This document shows, piece by piece, positions 31,299 through 42,557 of a DNA stretch of 64,000 bases. The stretch is from Bacillus sp. SM2101 (lineage in GTDB: Bacteria > Bacillota > Bacilli > Bacillales > SM2101). The notes under the pieces are model-generated. The model saw only the letters and a program-made list of their open reading frames with translations, had not been told where the DNA came from and ran no database searches. A program made the position numbers and the translations under genes. The stretch spans positions 1 through 64,000 of the forward strand of contig NZ_JAEUFG010000012.1 in NCBI RefSeq assembly GCF_018588585.1, in the 5' to 3' direction. How positions within the stretch are numbered: the first letter of the stretch is position 1; each line of letters starts with the position of its first letter.

Positions 31299-31453
31299 GG
31301 CTCATTTCGTAAACTTTGTTACTACTTTAACTTAATTTGAGAAGCTAGATGATGGTGATAGCCATTGTCTTTGCTTTATAGAAGAAAAGATGTCACGAAC
31401 GTTAGTTATGTGCGTGTTTGTTTGTTGGCAAGCACAATCATGTGAAAACACTC
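31299..31453 (+). repeat. MITE-like repeat (I)
   Basis: GGCTCATTTCGTAAACTTTG ... AATCATGTGAAAACACTC. Internal AGAAGAAAAGATGTCACGAACG matches copies C, G and H. The right end is decayed. Confidence 0.68.
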
Positions 31454-31582
31454 GACGTAAAAGTAATGGCTTCACATAATTGTGTTTTGTAAGACTCTTT
31501 AGGTGCATGCGCTTAAATTTATATACAAGGGTTAATTTTATTTAACAATAAGAAGCTCGAGTGTCTATCTCTTCGAGGTTAC

Positions 31583-31631
31583 TTCGCCATTTCATTGGAG
31601 GACAAAAAGCACCTTCATGTGAAATGGCGAA
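31583..31631 (+). repeat. Hairpin repeat, 12-bp perfect stem
   Basis: TTCGCCATTTCA pairs with TGAAATGGCGAA around a 25-base loop containing GGAGGACAAAAAGCACCTTC. The loop and right arm (AAAAAGCACCTTCATGTGAA) recur in variant form near 48,190 and 51,326. The role is unknown; no long T run follows. Confidence 0.5.
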
Positions 31632-31657
31632 ATGTTTATCAGAAATTTGTAAGGCGC

Positions 31658-31686
31658 TTGCGATATTCTTCTCCATATGCTATAAT
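31658..31686 (+). promoter_or_regulatory. rpsF operon sigma-A promoter
   Basis: TTGCGA (31658-31663), 17-base spacer, TATAAT (31681-31686), with an extended -10 TGC directly before it. It drives rpsF-ssb-rpsR. Confidence 0.85.
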
Positions 31687-31710
31687 CACGTATTGTGAGT
31701 AATTAATTCA

Positions 31711-31760
31711 ATTGCTCCTTGCTCTCATTTGAGAGCCGTCAGACCAAAAGGAGGTGACTG
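31711..31760 (+). promoter_or_regulatory. Candidate S6:S18 leader element
   Basis: A compact GCTCTC/GAGAGC hairpin (31721-31736) followed by CCGTC, directly before the rpsF ribosome site. This is the arrangement reported for the rpsF leader that binds the S6:S18 complex for autoregulation. The detailed motif was not verified. Confidence 0.5.
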
Positions 31761-31762
31761 TG

Positions 31763-32050
31763 ATGAGAAAATACGAAATTATGTATATCATCCGCCCAAA
31801 CATTGACGATGAGTCAAAGAAAGCAGTTGTTGAACGTTTTAGCAACGTTTTAACTGAAAAAGGTGCGGAGATTGCTGAAGTAAAAGAATGGGGAAAACGC
31901 CGTCTAGCTTATGAAATCAATGATTTCCGTGATGGTTATTATATGATTTTACAAGTAGCTTCTAATGCTGAAGCGATTAACGAATTTGATCGCCTAGCAA
32001 AAATTAGTGAAGATATTATTCGTCATATCGTTGTAAAAGAAGAAGAATAA
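31763..32050 (+). CDS. rpsF: 30S ribosomal protein S6
   Basis: 95 aa. It begins [17 protein letters not shown], with [21 protein letters not shown] and [12 protein letters not shown], all standard for S6. The ATG at 31763 has a strong AAAGGAGGTGA five bases upstream. First gene of rpsF-ssb-rpsR. Confidence 0.98.
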   Translation: MRKYEIMYIIRPNIDDESKKAVVERFSNVLTEKGAEIAEVKEWGKRRLAYEINDFRDGYYMILQVASNAEAINEFDRLAKISEDIIRHIVVKEEE

Positions 32051-32105
32051 ATATAAATTGAAAGAAACTCTGTAAAATAGAGGTTCTTTAAAGGGAGTGG
32101 TTCTG

Positions 32106-32606
32106 ATGATGAATCGTGTAATTCTTGTCGGACGATTAACGAAAGATCCAGAATTACGATATACTCCAAGTGGAGTAGCAGTTGCAACCTTTACGTTAGC
32201 TGTCAACAGAACATTTACAAATCAGCAAGGTGAACGACAGGCCGATTTTATTAATTGTGTTGTATGGCGTAAACCAGCTGAAAACGTCGCAAACTACTTG
32301 AAAAAGGGTAGCTTAGCTGGAGTAGATGGACGTGTTCAAACACGCAACTACGAAGGACAAGACGGTAAACGCGTATATGTAACTGAGATAGTTGCTGAAA
32401 GTGTGCAATTTTTAGAGCCGCGATCAGGTAATGAGCAGCGACCTGCAGGCAATAATCACCAAGGAAACCAAGGTGGCTACGAGCAATTTGGACAAAATCA
32501 GAACCAACGTAATAATAATAATCAAGGGTTTACTCGAGTAAATGACGATCCGTTTGCAAATGATGGACAGCCTATAGACATTTCTGATGACGATTTGCCG
32601 TTCTAA
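32106..32606 (+). CDS. ssb: Single-stranded DNA-binding protein
   Basis: 166 aa. The OB fold (about residues 1-105) starts [20 protein letters not shown] and contains [22 protein letters not shown] Gly/Gln/Asn-rich flexible linker follows, and the conserved acidic partner-binding tip is DISDDDLPF. The ATG at 32106 corresponds to the B. subtilis SsbA start; AAAGGGAGTGG lies upstream. Between rpsF and rpsR, as in Bacillus. Confidence 0.98.
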   Translation: MMNRVILVGRLTKDPELRYTPSGVAVATFTLAVNRTFTNQQGERQADFINCVVWRKPAENVANYLKKGSLAGVDGRVQTRNYEGQDGKRVYVTEIVAESVQFLEPRSGNEQRPAGNNHQGNQGGYEQFGQNQNQRNNNNQGFTRVNDDPFANDGQPIDISDDDLPF

Positions 32607-32672
32607 TTTGCTGAGTAGTTTATTCGATTATTCTTGAACGTGTATATATAAATGAAATAGAAAGGAGGATGA

Positions 32673-32915
<243 letters not shown>

Positions 32916-32923
32916 TAATTTTT

Positions 32924-32955
32924 AAAGCAGCGGGGGTTCCTTGCTGCTTTTTCCT
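32924..32955 (+). terminator. rpsF operon terminator
   Basis: AAAGCAGC/GCTGCTTT stem with an 11-base loop, followed by TTTCC. The next ~310 bases up to yybS (32956-33268) contain no gene or repeat that I can identify. Confidence 0.85.
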
Positions 32956-33268
32956 TTCTTAAATAGGTACATACTTATGTTAATTCTTGTTCCTCAGGCT
33001 GTTATAGCTATAGTGATTATTACGTACGCCGTATAAATACGGGTATTGACGATCTGTCATATGTCTGTCAACGGCCTTATGTAAAACGAACGTTGTTTAT
33101 ATCCAACTCCAAACCCTTCATATGAAAGTGCCTTCAGTGTTTGTCGGTTAACTAGGCCTCATACTCTATTGTTGAGATTGAGCAATCGCACTTTACTTTA
33201 CGTACTAATGATGAATTGATATAGTAAGTGAAGAAAATGAAGAAATTAAGCCAACATGAGGTGGAACT

Positions 33269-34195
33269 GTGAAGAATACGAAAGTATTAACAGAAGGAGC
33301 TATATTACTAGCAATTTTTATTATATTAGTGTTCATTTCTATGTACATACCATTCCTTGGATCAGTATCAATATTTTTTCTTCCACTACCAATTATGCTT
33401 TTTACGATTAGAAATGGTTTGCGAAATGGCATAATATTAATTATACCTGCTATTTTATTAACAATTGCCGTTGGTTCAGTATTGGCAGTACCGCTTGCAT
33501 TAATGTTTACAAGTGGTGGCATTGTTACAGGGTATTTAATAAAGAAAAAGAAAAGTCATTACATGACACTGTTAATTGGAACGGTCATATACTTAATTAA
33601 TATTACATTTATTTATGTTGGATCGATGTTGCTTTTCAAAATTGATTTTATAAATGAAATGACATTATTGATGAATGAGTCAATAACGATGGCTACAAGC
33701 ATGATGGAGGGCGTAGGACAAGATGTAAATGAGCAAGTCCTTAAACAATTTCAAGCAACAGTAGATTTATTTCAGTACTTAATACCAAGCTTTTTTGTTA
33801 TGACTGCGTTTTTATTTGCACTCATTTCGTTAATTGTTTCAATACCGATTATTAAGCGTTTTAATATAAATATTGAACCGTGGCCACCTTTTAGAGATCT
33901 TATGCTGCCCAAAAGTGTCATTTGGTATTATTTAATTACGATCATTATGTCTTTTGTTATAGAAGAAGAATCAAGTTTGTTCTTTCCAATGATAAATATT
34001 GATTTTATTTTGCAATTACTAATGATTATTCAAGGTATGTCTTTATTATTTTATTTCTTACACCATAAAGGCTATTCTAAAGTTGTTCAATTGTTTGTAT
34101 TTATCATTTCCTTGTTTCTTATACCAATTATTCGAATCTTAGGTATAATTGATATAGGGTTCGACCTACGGAAAAGAATAGTAACTAAGCGCTAA
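33269..34195 (+). CDS. yybS: DUF2232 membrane protein (YybS)
   Basis: 308 aa polytopic membrane protein with about eight hydrophobic segments. It is the normal DUF2232/YybS protein found directly upstream of gdpP in Bacilli; FISMYIPFLGSVSIFFLPLP and LRNGIILIIPAILLTI are typical. Function is not established; the fold resembles ECF-transporter S components. GTG start at 33269 with GAGGTGG upstream. Confidence 0.88.
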   Translation: MKNTKVLTEGAILLAIFIILVFISMYIPFLGSVSIFFLPLPIMLFTIRNGLRNGIILIIPAILLTIAVGSVLAVPLALMFTSGGIVTGYLIKKKKSHYMTLLIGTVIYLINITFIYVGSMLLFKIDFINEMTLLMNESITMATSMMEGVGQDVNEQVLKQFQATVDLFQYLIPSFFVMTAFLFALISLIVSIPIIKRFNINIEPWPPFRDLMLPKSVIWYYLITIIMSFVIEEESSLFFPMINIDFILQLLMIIQGMSLLFYFLHHKGYSKVVQLFVFIISLFLIPIIRILGIIDIGFDLRKRIVTKR

Positions 34196-34232
34196 TGGGC
34201 GCATATATCTTAAAATTTAGGAGCTGAAAAAC

Positions 34233-36206
34233 GTGCCTTCGTACTATAAAAAGAGTGTAATTCGGTATCCTATATATGGAATAATTAGTATTTCGATTTT
34301 AATGATACTTATTATTACTTTTTATCAATGGATCTACGGAATCATTGCTTTTATGCTCCTTGGCATCCCTATATACTTTTTTATTAAGTCCGAAAGGGTA
34401 ATTAACCAATCGATAGAAGATTATATTTCTACTCTTTCCCACCGAGTCAAAAAAGTTGGAGAAGAAGCTTTACTAGAAATGCCCATTGGGATACTACTTT
34501 ATAACGAACACTTTAATGTAGAATGGAGTAACTCATTTTTAACTTCCTATTTTCCAGAGGATACATTAGTAGGACGTTCACTACATGACATTACAGAGAG
34601 CTTAATTCCGATTATTAAGCAAGAAGTTGATGATGATATTATTACGCTTTATGAACGAAAGGTTAAAGTACATGTAAAGCCAGAAGAACGTCTGATTTAT
34701 TTTTTTGATGTAACAGAACAGAAAGAAATTCAAATTCAATATGAGAATGAACGGACTGTACTAGCAGTAATTTTGTTAGATAATTATGATGAAGTTACGC
34801 AAGGAGTAGAAGATCAAACAAGAAGTAATTTGAACAGCCAAGTAACGTTTTTATTAAATAAGTGGGCAAAGGAAAACGGGGTTTTTATTAAAAGAACATC
34901 ATCCGAACGTTTTATCGCTGTGTTGAATGAATATATCTTGAAGCAATTAGAAACCGAGAGTTTTTCTATATTAGACGATGTTCGAGAAAAAACTTCAAAG
35001 CACCATTTGCCTTTAACATTAAGTATTGGTATTGGAGTAGGGGTTTCATCTTTACCTGAGTTAGGAGTACTTGCCCAATCAAGTCTTGATCTAGCACTCG
35101 GAAGAGGTGGTGATCAAGTTGCTATTAAGCAAACGAATGGAAAGGTGAAGTTCTACGGAGGAAAAACGAACCCTATGGAAAAAAGGACGAGGGTACGTGC
35201 GCGTGTCATATCGCATGCATTGAAAGAACTTGTAACTGAAAGTGATCAAGTATTAATAATGGGACATGTCAACCCTGATATGGATTCGATAGGTTCATCA
35301 ATAGGGATTTTAAAAGTTGCTGAAGTGAATGAGAAGAATGGGTACATTGTATTAGACAAAGATGATATAGGAACTGGAATCGAACGTCTGATTAATGAAA
35401 TTAAAAAAGATACAAACTTATGGTCTCGATTTATTACACCTGAACAAGCGCTTGAAATAATTACTGACGAGACATTGTTAGTCGTTGTAGACACTCATAA
35501 AAGCTCACTAGTCATTGAGGAAAGATTAATTAATAAAACGGAAAGTGTAGTTGTAATCGATCATCATAGAAGAGGTGAGGACTTCATAGAAGACCCCCTT
35601 CTCGTCTATATGGAACCTTATGCATCTTCTACTGCTGAGCTTGTAACAGAGCTATTAGCGTATCAACCTAAAGGTTTAAAGATGGATATGCTTGAAGCAA
35701 CTTCATTGTTAGCAGGGATTATCGTAGATACAAAAAGCTTTACGCTACGCACTGGCTCACGAACTTTTGATGCTGCATCTAATTTACGTGCTCACGGTGC
35801 AGATACTATACTCGTTCAAAAATTATTAAAAGAAAATATTGATCATTATGTAAAACGTGCTAATCTAATAGCAAAAGCGGTGATCTATCGATCAGGCTTA
35901 ACAATAGCACTTGGAGATGCTGATGAAACGTATGATCAAGTGTTATTAGCTCAAGCCGCTGACACATTATTATCAATGAATGATGTAACAGCTTCGTTTG
36001 TTGTTGGGATGCGTAGTGATCAAGTAATTGGAATTAGCGCTCGATCTTTAGGTAATGTTAATGTCCAAGTCATTATGGAAGCTCTCGGCGGCGGTGGTCA
36101 CTTAACAAATGCTGCAACACAGTTAGAGAATATGAGTATTGATGAAGTTGAACAGGAATTAAAGTTAGTACTTGATGATTATTTAGATGGAGGGAAAGAA
36201 TCATGA
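34233..36206 (+). CDS. gdpP: Cyclic-di-AMP phosphodiesterase GdpP
   Basis: 657 aa membrane enzyme that hydrolyses c-di-AMP. Two N-terminal membrane segments (about 10-50) are followed by a PAS-like domain (about 80-150), a degenerate GGDEF domain (about 175-305) and a DHH phosphoesterase domain. The DHH ligands are [18 protein letters not shown] and VIDHHRRG, and the C-terminal DHHA1 has [13 protein letters not shown] start with TAGGAGC upstream. Its stop overlaps the rplI start (ATGA). All catalytic residues appear intact. Confidence 0.95.
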   Translation: MPSYYKKSVIRYPIYGIISISILMILIITFYQWIYGIIAFMLLGIPIYFFIKSERVINQSIEDYISTLSHRVKKVGEEALLEMPIGILLYNEHFNVEWSNSFLTSYFPEDTLVGRSLHDITESLIPIIKQEVDDDIITLYERKVKVHVKPEERLIYFFDVTEQKEIQIQYENERTVLAVILLDNYDEVTQGVEDQTRSNLNSQVTFLLNKWAKENGVFIKRTSSERFIAVLNEYILKQLETESFSILDDVREKTSKHHLPLTLSIGIGVGVSSLPELGVLAQSSLDLALGRGGDQVAIKQTNGKVKFYGGKTNPMEKRTRVRARVISHALKELVTESDQVLIMGHVNPDMDSIGSSIGILKVAEVNEKNGYIVLDKDDIGTGIERLINEIKKDTNLWSRFITPEQALEIITDETLLVVVDTHKSSLVIEERLINKTESVVVIDHHRRGEDFIEDPLLVYMEPYASSTAELVTELLAYQPKGLKMDMLEATSLLAGIIVDTKSFTLRTGSRTFDAASNLRAHGADTILVQKLLKENIDHYVKRANLIAKAVIYRSGLTIALGDADETYDQVLLAQAADTLLSMNDVTASFVVGMRSDQVIGISARSLGNVNVQVIMEALGGGGHLTNAATQLENMSIDEVEQELKLVLDDYLDGGKES

Positions 36207-36649
36207 AAGTAATATTATTAAAGGATGTTAAAGGGAAAGGAAAAAAAGGGGAAGTAAAAAATGTATCTGATGGATACGCTCAAAATTTTCTTTTCAAACA
36301 AGGTCTTGCAGTAGAAGCAACAAACAGTAATATTAGTTCATTAGAAGCGAAGAAAAAAAAGGAAGAGAAGCAGGCTGAAGCAGAACTAGATCAGTGCAAA
36401 AAATTAAAGGCAGAGCTTGAGAAAATCACCATCGAATTTACTGCGAAAGCTGGTGAAGGTGGCAGATTATTCGGTTCAATTACGAGTAAACAAATAGCAG
36501 AGCAATTAAAAACGAAACATAAAATGAAAATTGACAAGCGTAAAATAGAGCTTGCGGATGGAATTAGAGCTTTAGGATTTACAAACGTATCTATTAAACT
36601 ACATCCAGAAGTATCCGCTACTGTCAAAGTTCAGGTAATAGAGGAATAA
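36203..36649 (+). CDS. rplI: 50S ribosomal protein L9
   Basis: 148 aa. It begins [20 protein letters not shown] with [11 protein letters not shown], the L9 N-domain; a long helix and a C-domain with [16 protein letters not shown] follow. ATG overlaps the gdpP stop by four bases, so it is coupled. Confidence 0.97.
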   Translation: MKVILLKDVKGKGKKGEVKNVSDGYAQNFLFKQGLAVEATNSNISSLEAKKKKEEKQAEAELDQCKKLKAELEKITIEFTAKAGEGGRLFGSITSKQIAEQLKTKHKMKIDKRKIELADGIRALGFTNVSIKLHPEVSATVKVQVIEE

Positions 36650-36671
36650 ATTAATTATACAAAATGAGTGG

Positions 36672-36735
36672 AAATGTGATTTAATGATAAAGTGTACATT
36701 TTTAAACGTACCTTTTTCTAAAAATCACATTTTTT
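36672..36735 (+). terminator. Terminator after rplI
   Basis: AAATGTGATTT (36672-36682) pairs with AAAATCACATTT (36721 on), followed by TTT. The ~40-base loop makes it a long hairpin. Confidence 0.7.
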
Positions 36736-36755
36736 CTATAGGATGGTGAAAGTGG

Positions 36756-38120
36756 ATGAGTGATATGATAATGGATCGCATACCACCGCAAAATATTGAA
36801 GCGGAGCAAGCTGTATTAGGTGCTATTTTCCTTGAGTCATCATCATTGACTTTGGCTTCTGAAATATTAATTCCTGAAGATTTTTATCGAGCTGCTCATC
36901 AAAAAATCTTTCATGTTATGCTATTACTTTCAGATAAGGGTGAACCTGTTGACTTAGTAACAGTTACATCAGAACTAGCAGATGGGAAGCTCTTAGAAGA
37001 GATCGGTGGGCTAAATTATTTAAGTGATTTAGCTAACTCAGTACCTACTGCAGCAAATATTGAGTATTATGCAAAAATAGTGGAAGAAAAATCTATTTTA
37101 CGTCGCCTCATTAGAACAGCTTCGACGATTGCTCAAGATGGCTACAGTCGAGAAGATGAAGTAGATGTTCTTTTAAATGAAGCAGAAAAACAAATTATGG
37201 ATGTTGCCCAAAGGAAAAACGCAGGTGACTTTCAAAGTATAAAAGACGTTCTCGTTCGAACGTATGACAATATAGAATTATTACACAATCGCAAAGGTGA
37301 CATTACTGGTATACCAACAGGCTTTTCTGAGCTTGATCGAATGACTGCTGGGTTTCAACGTAATGATTTAATTATTGTTGCAGCACGTCCTTCTGTCGGT
37401 AAAACTGCGTTTGCGTTAAATATAGCTCAAAACGTTGCTACGAAAACTGATGAAAATGTAGCGATTTTTAGTCTTGAGATGGGTTCAGAGCAACTTGTAA
37501 TGCGTATGCTCTGTGCTGAAGGAAATATTGATGCCCAAAACTTAAGGACCGGTTCACTCACTCCTGAGGATTGGGGTAAACTAACGATGGCGATGGGGAG
37601 CCTTTCTAATTCAGGTATTTACATCGACGATACGCCAGGTATACGTATTAGTGAAATTCGCTCAAAATGTCGACGCCTAAAGCAAGAGAGTGGTCTAGGA
37701 ATGATTTTAATAGACTATTTACAGCTCATACAGGGTAGTGGGCGAAGCGGGGAAAATCGTCAGCAGGAAGTTTCAGAAATATCCCGTTCATTAAAAGCAC
37801 TTGCACGTGAATTAAAAGTACCTGTTATTGCTCTTTCACAGCTTTCCCGTGGGGTTGAACAAAGACAAGATAAGCGACCGATGATGTCAGATATTCGTGA
37901 ATCAGGAAGTATCGAGCAAGATGCTGATATTGTTTCCTTTCTCTATCGAGAAGATTATTATGATAAAGAAACAGAAAATCAAAATATAATAGAAATCATT
38001 ATTGCCAAACAACGTAATGGTCCAGTCGGGACTGTACAACTAGCTTTTGTCAAAGAGTATAATAAATTTGTAAACTTAGAGACACGCTATGGCGATTCAA
38101 GTGTTCCTGCTGGAGCATAG
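36756..38120 (+). CDS. dnaC: Replicative DNA helicase (DnaB family)
   Basis: 454 aa hexameric helicase. The N-terminal domain starts PPQNIEAEQAVLGAIFLE. The RecA-like C domain has Walker A ARPSVGKTAFALN, Walker B MILIDYLQLI, VIALSQLSRGVEQR and DIRESGSIEQDAD. Named dnaC in B. subtilis and dnaB elsewhere. ATG at 36756 with AGGATGGTG upstream. Confidence 0.97.
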   Translation: MSDMIMDRIPPQNIEAEQAVLGAIFLESSSLTLASEILIPEDFYRAAHQKIFHVMLLLSDKGEPVDLVTVTSELADGKLLEEIGGLNYLSDLANSVPTAANIEYYAKIVEEKSILRRLIRTASTIAQDGYSREDEVDVLLNEAEKQIMDVAQRKNAGDFQSIKDVLVRTYDNIELLHNRKGDITGIPTGFSELDRMTAGFQRNDLIIVAARPSVGKTAFALNIAQNVATKTDENVAIFSLEMGSEQLVMRMLCAEGNIDAQNLRTGSLTPEDWGKLTMAMGSLSNSGIYIDDTPGIRISEIRSKCRRLKQESGLGMILIDYLQLIQGSGRSGENRQQEVSEISRSLKALARELKVPVIALSQLSRGVEQRQDKRPMMSDIRESGSIEQDADIVSFLYREDYYDKETENQNIIEIIIAKQRNGPVGTVQLAFVKEYNKFVNLETRYGDSSVPAGA

Positions 38121-38142
38121 TTTAGGAGATTACTAAATAATA

Positions 38143-38185
38143 GAGAACCACAAAGTAGAGATTATCTACATGTGGTTCTTTTTTT
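38143..38185 (+). terminator. dnaC terminator
   Basis: AGAACCACA/TGTGGTTCT stem enclosing a second GTAGA/TCTAC pair, followed by seven T residues. Confidence 0.88.
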
Positions 38186-38299
38186 GTTAACTACTACAAT
38201 TTTCCGTTTTATGAAAAGTTGATCGTCTAAAAAGGAAGATGAAATATGATTTTTATTCTAAGCGAATAATGCTAAGCATTTATTTATATAACCATTTAT

Positions 38300-38412
38300 T
38301 ATATGTTGTTTGTCCCAATTGTCATGATGTGTTTTACGCAACAGTCATCGTTATACAGAAAAAAGGTGTTAGTTGTATATGTGTTTAATTTTTATTACGA
38401 TCAATCTGTTAA
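38300..38412 (+). repeat. Decayed MITE-like repeat (J)
   Basis: CAGTCATCGTTATACAGAAA and TTAGTTGTATATGTGTTTAA ... TTATTACGATCAATCTG correspond to the middle and right part of copies C and G; the left end is lost. It lies in the dnaC-purA gap. Confidence 0.4.
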
Positions 38413-38438
38413 AAAAATGTTTAATCAAGTAATTATTA

Positions 38439-38514
38439 AAACTACGAACAAAATTACTAAATAAAATAATAATGTTCGGTTTTAATTGACTATACACAAT
38501 GGAATTGGTACACT
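38439..38514 (+). promoter_or_regulatory. purA promoter with PurR box pair
   Basis: Inverted CGAA motifs, AAACTACGAACAAAAT (from about 38439) and AATAATGTTCGGTTTTAA (38469-38485), form the palindromic PurBox arrangement bound by PurR. A sigma-A promoter follows directly: TTGACT (38486-38491), 17 bases, TACACT (38509-38514). PurR repression of purA is inferred. Confidence 0.82.
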
Positions 38515-38568
38515 AATCATGTTTGATAATAATAAAAATGAAAGTTCGGAAAAAGCGGAGGTGCCTAG

Positions 38569-39855
<1,287 letters not shown>

Positions 39856-39971
39856 TTATTGTTTCTTGCTTTAGTTTTTTTCAGGTTGATTGTTATTTTT
39901 CATTCTAGAGTCGCGATGTCAGCCTCTAACAACCACATGTATGTAAAGACAAAGTCTATTTTACAATAAGA

Positions 39972-40007
39972 CAAAAGGGCTAAAATGGGTAACTTTTAGC
40001 CCTTTTG
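39972..40007 (+). terminator. purA hairpin terminator
   Basis: CAAAAGGGCTAAAA pairs perfectly with TTTTAGCCCTTTTG (14 bp, eight-base loop). The stem itself ends in a T run and may act in both directions. The following ~190 bases to the tRNA promoter are AT-rich and empty. Confidence 0.7.
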
Positions 40008-40194
40008 ACTGTTAAAAAGGTTGTATTGTTTTTTTGTTGTTTTTAAATTATAGTATTAGGATATACGCTTTAACAACTAATGCTCATGGATTGTTATTAC
40101 TATAAAAATGATTGCAACTCAATATTGTCTTATTTAATTTAGTCAACATAACAACACAGCTTACAAAAAGAGCCCAAAAATAAATAAAATACTA

Positions 40195-40224
40195 TTGCAT
40201 TTTATTTTAAAAATATGTTAATAT
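40195..40224 (+). promoter_or_regulatory. tRNA operon promoter
   Basis: TTGCAT (40195-40200), 18 bases, TAATAT (40219-40224) with an extended TGT before the -10, 42 bases before tRNA-Glu. Confidence 0.72.
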
Positions 40225-40266
40225 ATTAAATGTCGCTGATAATCAATTGAGATTTTATGATTATAT

Positions 40267-40338
40267 GGCCCGTTGGTCAAGTGGTTAAGACACCGCCCTT
40301 TCACGGCGGTAACACGGGTTCGAATCCCGTACGGGTCA
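40267..40338 (+). tRNA. tRNA-Glu (TTC)
   Basis: 72 nt. Acceptor GGCCCGT/ACGGGTC, anticodon stem CCGCC/GGCGG with loop CTTTCAC, T-loop GTTCGAATC. The CCA end is not encoded. Confidence 0.97.
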
Positions 40339-40382
40339 CTTATAAAAATTAAGTATTACATAATAAACTGTATAGAATATTT

Positions 40383-40458
40383 GGTCCCGTGGTGTAGCGG
40401 TTAACATGCCTGCCTGTCACGCAGGAGATCGCGGGTTCGATTCCCGTCGGGACCGCCA
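40383..40458 (+). tRNA. tRNA-Asp (GTC)
   Basis: Acceptor GGTCCCG/CGGGACC, anticodon stem CCTGC/GCAGG with loop CTGTCAC, T-loop GTTCGATTC. CCA is encoded. Confidence 0.97.
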
Positions 40459-40504
40459 TTTTATTACATAAAGAACTAAGAAATTATTGATGAATAGCAA
40501 GTAT

Positions 40505-40522
40505 GGCTCGGTAGCTAGAGCA
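40505..40522 (+). pseudogene. tRNA-Phe 5' fragment
   Basis: GGCTCGGTAGCTAGAGCA equals the first 26 nt of the tRNA-Phe 112 bases downstream with an internal 8-base deletion (CAGTCGGT). The following sequence does not form a tRNA. It contains a hairpin ATCTCTT/AAGAGAT instead. Confidence 0.6.
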
Positions 40523-40616
40523 GAACGTATTCATCTATGAAGAGACGTCAGAGTAGTTCTGCGAGGAGCAATCTCTTGCAAAAGAGATGCGAGGGAATAA
40601 AAGCACAATTCATTAC

Positions 40617-40689
40617 GGCTCGGTAGCTCAGTCGGTAGAGCAAAGGACTGAAAATCCTTGTGTCGGCGGTTCGATTCCGTCCCGAGCCA
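40617..40689 (+). tRNA. tRNA-Phe (GAA)
   Basis: 73 nt. Acceptor GGCTCGG/CCGAGCC (C-G/G-C pairs with discriminator A), anticodon stem AAGGA/TCCTT with loop CTGAAAA, T-loop GTTCGATTC. CCA is not encoded. Confidence 0.96.
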
Positions 40690-40695
40690 CTGTCA

Positions 40696-40725
40696 AAGTA
40701 TGGTCTGTATAGATCATACTTTTTT
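40696..40725 (+). terminator. tRNA operon terminator
   Basis: AGTATGGTC/GATCATACT imperfect stem followed by TTTTT, just after tRNA-Phe. Confidence 0.75.
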
Positions 40726-40968
40726 AATTAAATGATAATATTGGTAATAATTCTAGTAGAATGCTAGCTTTTATTACCTTGTATTTTACAAAAGAAACTA
40801 TTAAATTACAGCTATAATACAATTATGTTACATCTTTTGATCTAGTATGCCATTATTTTTATTTTATGATAAAGTAATAGAGTGTTTAAAAGAGAAATTT
40901 GTCACATTAAAATATAAAGAATTTTCTCTCCCAAGGCGCTGGAGAAACCTGTTTTAGGAGGAAAAGTA

Positions 40969-42468
40969 GTGTTAAAACAAACAAACATATATACTAAAGT
41001 ACGTCATTTGATTAAACCTGTTAACTTTGATAAGAAAGCGCTTAGTATCGTCAAAAAAGCAATGGTTACGACTGTAGCAGTCGCAACACTAACAGTTGGT
41101 TCGGTAGAAGCTGCTAATGGTGGATCAGTCATATCTACAATCTATCATGTATATGTTAACGGAGAAAATATTGGAACAGTAGATGACAAAAAGACTATTG
41201 AGAAGGCTGTAAACGACAAGATGAAAAAGATGGACGATCGTAACGGTTATCTTGAATTTTCTGTAGGAGACCAGTTAACCTACATACCTGAAAAAGTCTT
41301 TAGTCCTGTAGTTAATAATGAAACTACCGCTAAGAAAGTTAAAAATAACATAGAGATATTTGCAGCATCAGCTGCCATTAATGTTAACGGAGAACCAATC
41401 GCTTATTTTGCAAACGAAGAAGAAGCAAATGAAGTGTTGAAAAAGATCAAAACGTCTTACGTTTCAGCAAAAGAGTTAGAAAAATTAGAGCTACAACAAA
41501 AGCCTAATGAATTACCGAATGACCTATCGAATGAATTACCGCCACTGAAGGAAGGCGAATCAAGAATTATAGATGTATCCTTTGATGAATCAGTTAAAGT
41601 TACTAAAGAGGACATTTCACCAGATAATATCATTACTGTTGACCAAGGTGTTTCTTTATTAAAGAAAGGGACGTTGGCAGAGAAAAAATATGAAATTAAA
41701 CAAGGTGATGTCTTAGGAAGTATTGCAAATGCTCATGACTTAAGCACAGAAGAGCTTCTTAAACTTAATTCAGATATATCCGAAAAGACAGTATTGCAAA
41801 TTGGTCAGCAATTAAATGTTACTCAGTATGAACCATTTGTACATGTTCTCGTAAAAGAAGAGCATTATAAACGAGTTGTAATACCATTTAAAACCGAGAC
41901 GATTGAAAAAGATACAATGTATAAAGGTGATCAAAAGGTAAATCAAGAAGGTCAAAATGGTGAGAAACTAGAGAATATTATTACTGTAAAAGATAATGGT
42001 ACGCAAATAGAAAAAACAACGATTAAAGAAGAAGTTACTAAAGAACCTGTAAATAAAATTATTTTCAAAGGTACGAAGGTTGTGCCTTCACGTGGAACTG
42101 GTACTCTATTATGGCCAGCCTCAGGCGGTTATGTTTCAAGCGAAATGGGACAGCGATGGGGAAAGCTGCATAAAGGTATGGATATTGCGAGACCAAGTAA
42201 TTATACGATTAAAGCTGCAGACAATGGAGTCGTTGAATTTGCAGGCTGGGATGGAGGATATGGGAATCGAATTGTTATTAATCATAACAATGGTATAAAG
42301 ACAACATATTCACATCTGTCATCAATAAGCGTCTCAGTTGGACAAACGATTGAAAAAGGACGCAAAATTGGCATGATGGGGTCGACAGGTAATTCAACTG
42401 GTACCCATCTACATTTTGAAGTATACAAAAACGGAAGTGTACAAAACCCGAGAAACTTCTTGCAGTAA
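40969..42468 (+). CDS. Cell-wall peptidase: LysM, G5 and M23 domains
   Basis: 499 aa exported murein hydrolase. A signal-like hydrophobic segment lies at about residues 30-50 (MVTTVAVATLTVGSVEA). A LysM repeat (YEIKQGDVLGSIANAHDLST; about 240-285) and a G5-type region (about 300-375) bind the wall. The C-terminal LytM/M23 domain has the zinc ligands HKGMDIA and HLHFEV, with TYSHLSS. A cluster of NELP repeats (about 180-192) forms a linker. GTG start, GGAGGAAA upstream. Upstream of walRK, which often controls such hydrolases; no clear WalR box was found. Confidence 0.92.
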   Translation: MLKQTNIYTKVRHLIKPVNFDKKALSIVKKAMVTTVAVATLTVGSVEAANGGSVISTIYHVYVNGENIGTVDDKKTIEKAVNDKMKKMDDRNGYLEFSVGDQLTYIPEKVFSPVVNNETTAKKVKNNIEIFAASAAINVNGEPIAYFANEEEANEVLKKIKTSYVSAKELEKLELQQKPNELPNDLSNELPPLKEGESRIIDVSFDESVKVTKEDISPDNIITVDQGVSLLKKGTLAEKKYEIKQGDVLGSIANAHDLSTEELLKLNSDISEKTVLQIGQQLNVTQYEPFVHVLVKEEHYKRVVIPFKTETIEKDTMYKGDQKVNQEGQNGEKLENIITVKDNGTQIEKTTIKEEVTKEPVNKIIFKGTKVVPSRGTGTLLWPASGGYVSSEMGQRWGKLHKGMDIARPSNYTIKAADNGVVEFAGWDGGYGNRIVINHNNGIKTTYSHLSSISVSVGQTIEKGRKIGMMGSTGNSTGTHLHFEVYKNGSVQNPRNFLQ

Positions 42469-42494
42469 CCTCTAGCTTTGCTAGAGGTTTTTTT
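42468..42494 (+). terminator. Terminator after the M23 peptidase
   Basis: ACCTCTAGC/GCTAGAGGT stem with a three-base loop, then TTTTTT. The stem starts on the last base of the stop codon. Confidence 0.88.
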
Positions 42495-42557
42495 GTAATT
42501 CATATACTCCTCATGATAAAGTAAGGATACAGAATGTTCCGGGAAAGGAGTCTTTCT

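Noticed and set aside
40790-40968. c-di-AMP (ydaO-type) riboswitch before the M23 peptidase
   Set aside because: Such riboswitches often precede wall hydrolases, but the required conserved blocks are absent; only a simple hairpin is present.
42534-42557. Longer walR start
   Set aside because: The upstream ATG has no ribosome site, whereas GAAAGGAG is correctly placed for the ATG at 42558.
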